Positions 17,697 through 26,150 of a DNA stretch of 64,000 nucleotides are shown here, one piece after another. Positions within the stretch are counted from its first letter, which is position 1, and every line of letters begins with the position of its first letter. Under the pieces are notes generated by a model, which saw only the letters and a list, made by a program, of their open reading frames with translations, had not been told where the DNA came from and did no database searches. The position numbers and the translations under genes are program-made. Source of the stretch: Actinomycetota bacterium (lineage in GTDB: Bacteria > Actinomycetota > Acidimicrobiia > Acidimicrobiales > Ilumatobacteraceae); contig VFZC01000010.1 of NCBI GenBank assembly GCA_016871355.1, forward strand, positions 1 to 64,000, in the 5' to 3' direction.

Positions 17697-19319
17697 ATGA
17701 CACCGCCGCGTTGTGCCGTGGTCTGGAGTCCGGCCTGGCCGCTCACGGCCGCTGTTCTCTCCGGACGCGCCGGTCGGGGTCCGCAGTTCGACCCGCACGC
17801 ACCGCTGGCCGTTCTGCACGCGCAGCGCGTGGTGTGTTGTTCGCCGGCGGCCGAACGCGATGGCGTGCGCGCGGGTCAACGCAAACGTCAGGCCCAGGGT
17901 GCGTGTCCGCACCTCGTGTTGGTGCCGCACGATCCCGATCGTGACGCGCGCTGTTTCGAACCGGTGGTGCGTTCGGTCGGTTCACTCGTTCCGTTGCTCG
18001 ACGTCGAGTCGCCGGGGTGTCTGCTCATGGCCACGCGCGGGCCGTCGCGTTACGTGGGTGGCGACGACGCGCTCGCACAACGTTTGAGCCAACTCGCGGT
18101 GCACGGTCTGGCCGATGCCGCCGTGGCCGGTGGTGGTTTCGGCATCGGTATCGCCGATGGTCGGTTGGCCGCCACGCTGGCGGCGCGGCTCGCGGTGCAA
18201 CGCGGTCGGCCGGTGGTGGTGCCCACCGAACGCACCACCGAGTTCCTCGCCCCGCATCCGGTGTCGGTGCTGGCCGCCACGGCCGGTTGCGATCCGCAGC
18301 TGGTCGATCTGCTCGAACGACTGGGTTTGGCGAGTCTGGGTGACGTCGCGGCGTTGTCACCCGTGCATCTGTTCGACCGTTTCGGTGCTCTGGGTGAGCG
18401 TCTGCATCGTCTGGTCACCGGAGCCGACGACACGCCACCATCGGCAGCGGCACCTCCCGACGATCTGAGCGTCGAACAGATCTTCGACGATCCGGTGCCA
18501 CAGCTCGACATGTTGGTGTTCGCGGCCAAGGCGTTGGCCGATCGGCTCGATGGTCATCTCATCGATCACGGTCAGGTGTGCACGCGCGTGATCGTCGAAT
18601 CCGAATCCGATCACGGCGACGTTTCGCGACGAGTGTGGTACCGCTCCGAGGGTTTGCGCGCTGCGGCTCTGGTCGATCGCGTGCGGTGGCAACTCGACGG
18701 CTGGATCAACGGCGACGATCCACCGTCGGCTGGCATCGTGTTGTTGCGCATCACGCCCACCGATGTGCGTCACGACTCGGGTACGCAGATGGGTTTCTGG
18801 GGTGAGCGTTCGCAGGCCGACGATGCCGCGGTCAAGACCATCACACGTCTCATCGGTCTGTTGGGTCCGCGCTCGGTCGATGTGGCGTCGTGGCGCGGTG
18901 GTCGCGATCCGCATCAGGTGTACGAACTCGTGCCGGTGGCCGAACTCGGAGCCGATGGTCGACTCGCCGTCGAACGACCCACCGATGTTCCGCCCTGGCC
19001 CGGTGGGTTGCCCGCACCATCGCCGTCCGTGGTGCACGCTCAACCCATCGCCGTGTCGGTTCTCGACCAACACGATCGCGTGGTGTCGGTGAGCGGACGC
19101 GGTGTGGCCAGCGCGGCACCGTGCACGTTGATGCTCGGTGATCGCCGTTGCCCCGTGGTGTCGTGGGCCGGACCGTGGCCGGTCGACGAACGCTGGTGGG
19201 ACACCCGGGCTCGCCGGGCGGCACGTTTCCAGTTGCTCGTGCGTGACGTCGACGAGACGCGGGCCTATCTGGCCGAGGTGGCCGCGGGTCGGTGGTGGAT
19301 CACCGCCGAGTACCAGTAG
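17697..19319 (+). CDS. imuB: ImuB-like DNA polymerase Y family protein
   Basis: RCAVVWSPAWPLTAAVL..., AAERDGVRAGQRKRQAQGACP, LLERLGLASLGDVAALSPVHLFDRFG, C-terminal GPWPVDERWWD...FQLLVRD. Confidence 0.88.
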   Translation: MTPPRCAVVWSPAWPLTAAVLSGRAGRGPQFDPHAPLAVLHAQRVVCCSPAAERDGVRAGQRKRQAQGACPHLVLVPHDPDRDARCFEPVVRSVGSLVPLLDVESPGCLLMATRGPSRYVGGDDALAQRLSQLAVHGLADAAVAGGGFGIGIADGRLAATLAARLAVQRGRPVVVPTERTTEFLAPHPVSVLAATAGCDPQLVDLLERLGLASLGDVAALSPVHLFDRFGALGERLHRLVTGADDTPPSAAAPPDDLSVEQIFDDPVPQLDMLVFAAKALADRLDGHLIDHGQVCTRVIVESESDHGDVSRRVWYRSEGLRAAALVDRVRWQLDGWINGDDPPSAGIVLLRITPTDVRHDSGTQMGFWGERSQADDAAVKTITRLIGLLGPRSVDVASWRGGRDPHQVYELVPVAELGADGRLAVERPTDVPPWPGGLPAPSPSVVHAQPIAVSVLDQHDRVVSVSGRGVASAAPCTLMLGDRRCPVVSWAGPWPVDERWWDTRARRAARFQLLVRDVDETRAYLAEVAAGRWWITAEYQ

Positions 19320-19322
19320 TCG

Positions 19323-20108
19323 TCACGCACTGCGTGCGGCCACGGGACGCAACCGACGATTCGCGAACATGTCGTCCGACAACCGGAAGCCCACCCCGCG
19401 CACCGTGTGCATGAACTGCACATCGCTGGCGCGATGACGAAGTTTGCGACGCAGGTTCGACAAGTGAACGTCCACCACGTGGGTGTCGCCGTACCAGTTG
19501 GGGCCCCACACCGACTCGATCAACGCGGCGCGGCTGGTCACCTCGAACGGTGTCTCGCAGAGACGTGCGAACAAGTCGTACTCGAGGCGCGTGGCCGCGA
19601 TCAGATGACCGTTCACCTCGATCTCGCGGCGGCCGGTGTCGATCGAGAGCGGTCCGAACACGAGGTTCTTGCTGGTGCTCACTTCTTCCACCGCACGATG
19701 ACGACGGGCGCGCATCACCATCGACCGGCAGCGCAACGCGATCTCTTCGGGGGTCACGTCCGACGACACCACGTCGTCGTTCCCGCGCTCGAGAGCCGAC
19801 AACCGCTGATCACGTGAGTCGGCACCGACGACGATCGAGTACACGTCGGGGCGACGTCTGATCGTCTCCACGAACGGATCGGCGCTCGGGTGTGCTTCGC
19901 GCGTGTCGAGCACCACGATTTCCGGTTCGAACGAATCGAGCAGAGCGTCGATGGTGGTGAGATCGTCGGTCGAGCGCACGCTGAAACCGGCCAATGACAG
20001 CGCGTTCTCGGTGGTGCGGCGATCCGAGTGGTGGGCCAAGGCCACCAGGGCTCGGGGTGTGGCGTCGGGGACCGACACCAAGGGGCGGCGATCGTTGCGG
20101 GATGACAT
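19323..20108 (-). CDS. OmpR-type winged-helix regulator with degenerate receiver domain
   Basis: C-terminal RLEYDLFARLCETPFEVTSRAALIESVWG...VVDVHLSNLRRKLR...HTVRGVGFRL; N-terminal receiver-like region. Confidence 0.85.
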   Translation of the reverse strand: MSSRNDRRPLVSVPDATPRALVALAHHSDRRTTENALSLAGFSVRSTDDLTTIDALLDSFEPEIVVLDTREAHPSADPFVETIRRRPDVYSIVVGADSRDQRLSALERGNDDVVSSDVTPEEIALRCRSMVMRARRHRAVEEVSTSKNLVFGPLSIDTGRREIEVNGHLIAATRLEYDLFARLCETPFEVTSRAALIESVWGPNWYGDTHVVDVHLSNLRRKLRHRASDVQFMHTVRGVGFRLSDDMFANRRLRPVAARSA

Positions 20109-20260
20109 GAGGATCCTTTCTCGGCTGTGTGGTGATGTGTCGTCCGCTTGCTGCGGACACCGAGAGAGAGGGCGACCGTCGCGAGGTCTCGCACTTTTCG
20201 CCCGAACCTTTCGGGAAACCTGAATTCCTGGGCTCGGGTGGGGTCGGTCTTGGTTGACTG

Positions 20261-21448
20261 ATGCCCGTGAGCGAGCCGTCGAACCCCGCGACCGACAAGG
20301 TCGTGCATCCCGAGACGACCGCGGTGCACGGTGGTCGTACGCCCGGCATTCGTGCGATGGCCCCGGTTCTGTGGGCGTCCACCACGTTCGAGATCGACAC
20401 CCTGGCCGATGGCCAACGCATGGCCCACTCGTCACGCGCGACCGAGTTCTACAGCCGCCACGGCAACCCCACCATCAACGCGTTCGAAGCGGCGGTCGCC
20501 GAATTGGAAGGCGCCGATGCGGCGCGCGCGTTCGCCTCGGGCATGGGAGCGATCACCGGTGTGGTGCTCGGACTGTGCGGCAAGGGCGATCACGTGGTGG
20601 CGCAGCGGCAGGCGTACGGCGGCACGACGCAGTTGCTCGCGGGTGTGTGCCCACGCTTCGGCATCGACGTGACGTTCGTGGACGGGACCAAGTCAGGTGC
20701 GTTCGCCGAGGCGGTGATTCCGGGTCGCACGATGCTCGTGTTGGCCGAAACGCCGGCCAATCCGCTGCTCGATCTGGTTGATCTCGACGAGTTGGGTGCC
20801 ATCAAGGGCCCCATCACCGCGGTCGATTCCACGTTGGCCACACCGCTCGGTGTGCGGCCGTTGGAACACGGTGTGCAGTTGGTGATTCACTCGGCCACCA
20901 AGGCCATGGCGGGTCACAACGATGCGACCCTCGGTGTGGTGGCCGGTGAGCGCGATCTCATCGATGCGCTGTGGGGTTTCGCGGTGCTGCAGGGTGCGTG
21001 CGCGTCACCGTTCGATGCGATGAACGGTTTGCGCGGATTGCGCACACTCGGTCCGCGGTTGCGTCAGCAAGAACAGACCGCGGTGGCGGTGGGTCGGGCA
21101 CTCGAAGCGCATTCAGGCGTGAACTGGGTTCGTCATCCGCGCCTCGAATCGCATCCGCAGTTCGCGTTGGGTCAACGGCAGTACGCGCAGTTCGGGGGAG
21201 TGCTGGCGTTCGAGTTGGCCGGTGGTCGCGAGGCCGGTGCGCGTTTCGTGGAAGCGGTGCGTTTGTGTCGGCCGGCCACGTCGATGGGTGGGCCCGAGAC
21301 CTTGGTGACCCATCCGGCTTCCACCACGCATGCGGGGCTCACGCCCGACGAGTTGTCGGCGGCCGGGATCACCCCCGGGACGGTGCGCATGAGCTGCGGC
21401 CTCGAGCACACCGACGACGTCGTCGCCGACGTCGTTCACGCCCTGTAG
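20261..21448 (+). CDS. Cys/Met metabolism PLP-dependent enzyme (cystathionine gamma-synthase / methionine gamma-lyase family)
   Basis: YSRHGNPTINAFEAAVAELEGADAARAFASGMGA, HSATKAMAGHNDATLG. Confidence 0.88.
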   Translation: MPVSEPSNPATDKVVHPETTAVHGGRTPGIRAMAPVLWASTTFEIDTLADGQRMAHSSRATEFYSRHGNPTINAFEAAVAELEGADAARAFASGMGAITGVVLGLCGKGDHVVAQRQAYGGTTQLLAGVCPRFGIDVTFVDGTKSGAFAEAVIPGRTMLVLAETPANPLLDLVDLDELGAIKGPITAVDSTLATPLGVRPLEHGVQLVIHSATKAMAGHNDATLGVVAGERDLIDALWGFAVLQGACASPFDAMNGLRGLRTLGPRLRQQEQTAVAVGRALEAHSGVNWVRHPRLESHPQFALGQRQYAQFGGVLAFELAGGREAGARFVEAVRLCRPATSMGGPETLVTHPASTTHAGLTPDELSAAGITPGTVRMSCGLEHTDDVVADVVHAL

Positions 21449-21472
21449 GAGACACGTTCGACCCCTGGTGAG

Positions 21473-21488
21473 TCGAACATATGTTCGA
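21473..21488. promoter_or_regulatory. SOS (LexA) box upstream of dnaE2
   Basis: TCGAACATATGTTCGA, perfect 16-bp palindrome, 12 bp before the GTG at 21501. Confidence 0.94.
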
Positions 21489-21500
21489 TAATCTCGACCC

Positions 21501-24500
21501 GTGGCCTACTCGTGGGGAATGCAGGGGCCCACGACCTGGTCGGAACTCGAGGCCCGGTTGTCGGGTCGTCAACTACCTGATCGCGGTCGGGCTGATCGCA
21601 GCCGAGACGGTCGCGCCCCAGGGGCCACCACCGGGAACGCTGGTGGTGATGGTCCGGCTTTCGGTCGGGTGCGCCAGCCCTACGAACCGCCCACCGAGCA
21701 ACCCGCACCCCGCACCGTCGTGTCGCCCACCCGCACCGTCGTGCCGTACGCCGAACTGCACTGCCACTCGAACTTCTCGTTCCTCGACGGTGCATCGCAT
21801 CCCGAAGAACTGGCCGAGGAAGCGCATCGTCTCGGTCTGAGCGCGCTCGGGCTCACCGATCGCAACGGGCTGTACGGCATCGTGCGATTCGCCGAAGCCG
21901 CCCGCGCGGTGCAATTGCCCACGGTGTTCGGTTCCGACGTGACGGTGCACGACGGTGATCGCGCGCACCAGATCGTGTTGGTGGCCGATGGTCCGAGTGG
22001 TTACGCGCACCTGGCTCGTGCGCTGAGCCTGGCGCAACTCGCCGGTCGCAAGAACGAACCGCGTTGCACCCTCGCCGATCTCGCGCGCGAAGGTGTGGGC
22101 CACTGGTGGGCGCTCACCGGCGAACGCGATGGCGCCGTGGTGTCGGCGCTCATGGCCGATGGCCCGTCGGCGGCGCGACGCGAACTCGCACGACTCGTCG
22201 AAGCATTCGGACGCGATCGTGTGCTCGTCGAGTTGTGGGATCACGGTGATCCGCTCGATTCGGCGCGCAACGATGCGTTGGCCGAGATCGCCGCGCGATC
22301 CGATGTGCGATGCGTGGCCACCAACGCCGTGCGCTACGCCACACCCGCGGCTCGTCGACTCGCGTTGGCCATGACGGCGGTGCGACGACGCGCGAGTCTC
22401 GACGAGGTCGATCCGTGGTTGCCGAGTTCGGCCAGTGCCCATCTGCGCAGCGGAGCCGAACAGTTGCGTCGCTTCGCGCGTTATCCGGGTGCGGTGGAAG
22501 CCGCGGCCGAAGTCGGCATCGCCGCCGCGTTCGACTTGTCGTTGGTGGCTCCGAAGTTGCCGCCGTATCCGTGCCCGGACGGACTCACCGAGATGCAGTT
22601 CTTGCGACATTTGGCCGAAGAAGGAGCGACGCGTCGTTACGGCCAACGCCCGAGCAGCGGCGAAGACCTCAGCCTGCGAGCTCGCGCCTGGAACGCGATC
22701 GATCACGAGCTCGCGATCATCGAAGCACTCGGTTTCCCGGGCTACTTCCTCGTGGTGTGGGACATCGTGCAGTTCTGCCAACGCTCCGACATCTACTGCC
22801 AGGGTCGGGGGAGCGCGGCCAACAGTGCGGTGTGTTACGCGCTCGGCATCACCAAGGCCGATGCGGTGTCGCTCGGTTTGCTGTTCGAGCGTTTCTTGTC
22901 GCCCGAACGCGACGGCCCGCCCGACATCGACCTCGACATCGAGAGTGGTCGGCGCGAAGAGGTCATCCAGTACGTGTTCAATCGCTACGGCCGACACCAC
23001 ACCGCTCAGGTGGCCAACGTCATCACGTATCGCGCGCGTTCGGCCGTGCGCGACATGGCCCGGGCGCTCGGATATTCACCCGGTCAACAAGACGCGTGGT
23101 CGAAACAGATCGATCGCTGGGGTCGCGTACAAGGAGTGGTCGAACAAACCGGTCCCGACGGCCGTCCCGATCATTCCATTCCGTCACCGGTGCTCGAGTT
23201 GGCCATGGAGATCGAAGACATGCCGCGACATCTCGGCATCCACTCGGGCGGCATGGTCATCTGCGATCGACCCGTGATCGAAGTGTGTCCGGTCGAGTGG
23301 GCCACCATGCGCGATCGCAGCGTGTTGCAGTGGGACAAGGACGACTGCGCGGCCGCCGGCCTCGTGAAGTTCGATCTGCTGGGCCTGGGCATGTTGTCGG
23401 CGTTGCACGGTGCGGTTGACCTGGTGGCCGAACACGAAGGTGAACACATCGACCTGGCCACTCTGCCGCAGGACGACGACGTGTACGCCATGTTGTGTCG
23501 AGCCGACACCGTGGGGGTGTTCCAGATCGAATCGCGCGCGCAGATGGCTACGCTGCCGCGCCTCAAGCCGCGCCGCTTCTACGACCTGGTGGTGGAAGTG
23601 GCACTCATTCGTCCCGGACCCATCCAGGGCGGATCGGTGCACCCGTACATTCGCCGCCGCAACGGACAAGAGCCCATCACGTATCTGCATCCACTGCTCG
23701 AGAACAGTCTGGGCAAGACCCTCGGCATTCCGCTGTTCCAAGAACAACTCATGCAGATGGCCATCGACGTCGCTGGCTTCACGCCGTCGGAAGCCGATCA
23801 GTTACGTCAGGCCATGGGATCGAAGCGCAGCCAGGTGCGCATGCAGCGTCTGCGTCAGCGGTTGTACGACGGCATGGCCGAGCGCGGCATCGTGGGTGAT
23901 GTCGCCGACGAGATCTTCGACAAGATGGCGGCCTTCGCCAACTACGGATTCCCCGAGAGCCACTCGGTGTCGTTCGCATACTTGGTGTATTCGTCGTCGT
24001 GGTTGAAGCTGCACAAACCGGCGGCGTTCTACGCGGGTCTGCTCAACGCCCAGCCGATGGGTTTCTGGAGTCCGCACTCACTCGCCCAGGATGCGCGCCG
24101 CCACGGAATCGTGGTGCGCACACCCGATCTGCTCGCGTCCACCGCCGGGGCCACTCTCGAACGCGATCCGCGGAGCCACGGCGGATTCGCGGTGCGACTG
24201 GGGCTCGAATCGGTGCGCGGCGTGAGTCACGATCTGGCCACCACGATTCAGAACGAGCGCAGCGAGCGTGGTGCGTTCGGCGGTATCGACGATCTCGTGC
24301 GTCGTGTTCCCGATCTCACGCTCGCACATCTCGAAGCCTTCGCCACCGCGGGTGTGTTCGGAGAATGTTTCGCGTTCGATCGTCGTCAAGCGTTGTGGGC
24401 CGTGGGTGCGGCTCATCAGTCGCGGCCCGATCGACTCCCCGGACTCGCCACCATGAGCGCTCCCACCTTGCCCGGTATGCAACCCATCGACGAGGCCATC

Positions 24501-24899
24501 GCCGATCTGTGGGCCACGGGCGTGGCGCCCACCGGACACCCCACGTCGTTCTTGCGCGCACAACTCGACGAGATGGGTGTAATCACGGCCGATCGCCTGC
24601 TCACCATCGATGCCACCAAGGTGTGGGTGGCTGGTGTGGTCACGCATCGTCAGCGGCCGTCGACGGCCGGTGGAACCACGTTCATGAATCTCGAAGACGA
24701 AACCGGCCTCATCAACATCGTGGTGTCGGTGGGTTGCTGGAAACGTTTCCGACCGGTTGCGCGCGGTGCGTCGTCACTGCTCATTCGCGGTCGCCTGCAA
24801 CGAGTGGAAGGAGTGGTCAACATCGTGGCCGAACACATTCGTCCACTCGCTACGCCGGCGGCGGCCAGCACGGCCACCTTCGTGCGGAACTTCCGCTAG
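21501..24899 (+). CDS. dnaE2: Error-prone DNA polymerase III alpha subunit
   Basis: PHP domain YAELHCHSNFSFLDGAS, DIDLDIESGRREEVIQYVFNRYG, VALIRPGPIQGGSVHPYIRRR, C-terminal OB fold. Confidence 0.95.
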   Translation: MAYSWGMQGPTTWSELEARLSGRQLPDRGRADRSRDGRAPGATTGNAGGDGPAFGRVRQPYEPPTEQPAPRTVVSPTRTVVPYAELHCHSNFSFLDGASHPEELAEEAHRLGLSALGLTDRNGLYGIVRFAEAARAVQLPTVFGSDVTVHDGDRAHQIVLVADGPSGYAHLARALSLAQLAGRKNEPRCTLADLAREGVGHWWALTGERDGAVVSALMADGPSAARRELARLVEAFGRDRVLVELWDHGDPLDSARNDALAEIAARSDVRCVATNAVRYATPAARRLALAMTAVRRRASLDEVDPWLPSSASAHLRSGAEQLRRFARYPGAVEAAAEVGIAAAFDLSLVAPKLPPYPCPDGLTEMQFLRHLAEEGATRRYGQRPSSGEDLSLRARAWNAIDHELAIIEALGFPGYFLVVWDIVQFCQRSDIYCQGRGSAANSAVCYALGITKADAVSLGLLFERFLSPERDGPPDIDLDIESGRREEVIQYVFNRYGRHHTAQVANVITYRARSAVRDMARALGYSPGQQDAWSKQIDRWGRVQGVVEQTGPDGRPDHSIPSPVLELAMEIEDMPRHLGIHSGGMVICDRPVIEVCPVEWATMRDRSVLQWDKDDCAAAGLVKFDLLGLGMLSALHGAVDLVAEHEGEHIDLATLPQDDDVYAMLCRADTVGVFQIESRAQMATLPRLKPRRFYDLVVEVALIRPGPIQGGSVHPYIRRRNGQEPITYLHPLLENSLGKTLGIPLFQEQLMQMAIDVAGFTPSEADQLRQAMGSKRSQVRMQRLRQRLYDGMAERGIVGDVADEIFDKMAAFANYGFPESHSVSFAYLVYSSSWLKLHKPAAFYAGLLNAQPMGFWSPHSLAQDARRHGIVVRTPDLLASTAGATLERDPRSHGGFAVRLGLESVRGVSHDLATTIQNERSERGAFGGIDDLVRRVPDLTLAHLEAFATAGVFGECFAFDRRQALWAVGAAHQSRPDRLPGLATMSAPTLPGMQPIDEAIADLWATGVAPTGHPTSFLRAQLDEMGVITADRLLTIDATKVWVAGVVTHRQRPSTAGGTTFMNLEDETGLINIVVSVGCWKRFRPVARGASSLLIRGRLQRVEGVVNIVAEHIRPLATPAAASTATFVRNFR

Positions 24900-25756
24900 T
24901 TGGCGGCCGTGCGACCGGCCAGGTAGGCGCCCCACAACGTGACCGCGCAACCGAGCACCGACACGATCTCGACGGCTTCGTCGAGAATGGCCGCACCCAA
25001 GATCAACGACACCACCGGAATCAGATAGGTGGTGACCGACGCACGTGTGCTGCCGAAGCGACCGGCGTTGGCGGCCATGGCCACGTAGGCCAAGGCGGTG
25101 CCGAACACGCCCATGGCCACGATCATGAGGAACGGCTTCCACGCGAACTCGACGTCACCAACCTTGGCGATACCGAACGGTGCGGTGAGCACGAACGCCA
25201 CCAACTGCGTGTTCCAGAGCACCGGCAGGGCTCCGTATTCGCGTTGCAGTGGTGCGGCCAGATCGAGGGCGAATCCGTAGCACGCGAGGGCGATGAAGAT
25301 CAGCAGGAGTCCGATGGAACTGGATGAACCATCGTCGAGTGTCGGCAGTGCGATGAGCACCACACCACCGAAACCGACGGCCAGCCCGTACACCTGCGAT
25401 CGTGACGGTCGGCGTTTGTACACGAGCGTGGCCACGGTGGCCACGAACAGCGGAATGGCACCGTTCAACATGCCCGACACGCTGGACGCGACGCGCTCGC
25501 CCGCGAACGGGAACATGGTGAGCGGAACGGCCATCCAGATGAGGCCGAGGGCGAACAACCGCGGCCAGGCCTCCCGCGGCAGCTTCAACCGTGCGGCCGG
25601 GACGAACGCGAGCGTGGCGAAACCGAGACCGATACGCATCGGCGTGATCATGATCGCGGGGAACGCTTCGAGTCCCTCGGCGATGAAATAGAACGAGGTC
25701 CCCCAGATGAGTCCGGGGACGGCCAGTCGAGCCAGATCGGTGCGAGCCTCGCTCAT
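24896..25756 (-). CDS. EamA/DMT family transporter
   Basis: IWGTSFYFIAEGLEAFPAIMITPMRIGLG..., multiple TM segments; convergent 4-nt overlap with dnaE2. Confidence 0.85.
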   Translation of the reverse strand: MSEARTDLARLAVPGLIWGTSFYFIAEGLEAFPAIMITPMRIGLGFATLAFVPAARLKLPREAWPRLFALGLIWMAVPLTMFPFAGERVASSVSGMLNGAIPLFVATVATLVYKRRPSRSQVYGLAVGFGGVVLIALPTLDDGSSSSIGLLLIFIALACYGFALDLAAPLQREYGALPVLWNTQLVAFVLTAPFGIAKVGDVEFAWKPFLMIVAMGVFGTALAYVAMAANAGRFGSTRASVTTYLIPVVSLILGAAILDEAVEIVSVLGCAVTLWGAYLAGRTAAN

Positions 25757-26145
25757 GTTCGAGACGCCAGACGCCAACGAGCGATCGCGCGCCAGCCGTT
25801 GAGCACGGCTCCCACGAACACGGTGGCGACGATCACGAATGCGGTGGCGGTGCCGTCCTCGAACACGACTTTGCGCAACACCATGCCGAGGGCCACGGTG
25901 CCGACCCAGGTGATCGCGCCCGAACGCGGCGACAGAGGGTCGCGCCACACCAACGCCACCAGCCAGGTGACCAAGAGTGCGACGAGGAACGGCGCGGCGG
26001 TTTCGATGACTCCGGCCGGGGCCACACCTTCGTCGTGATTGCGTCGGCCGATGGCCACGAACACCACGATCGACAGCACATCGGCCACGAGACACCAGGC
26101 GCGTGTCCGTACGGTGGATGCGCGCACGGTGGTCGTTGCAGTCAT
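25753..26145 (-). CDS. DUF3054-like membrane protein
   Basis: VADVLSIVVFVAIGRRNHDEG...TWLVALVWRDP, four TM-like segments. Confidence 0.75.
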   Translation of the reverse strand: MTATTTVRASTVRTRAWCLVADVLSIVVFVAIGRRNHDEGVAPAGVIETAAPFLVALLVTWLVALVWRDPLSPRSGAITWVGTVALGMVLRKVVFEDGTATAFVIVATVFVGAVLNGWRAIARWRLASRT

Positions 26146-26150
26146 GGTGT

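Noticed and set aside
24896-24899. Overlapping stop codons of dnaE2 and the DMT transporter as a regulatory device
   Set aside because: Four-nucleotide convergent overlaps are common in compact genomes; no additional signal.
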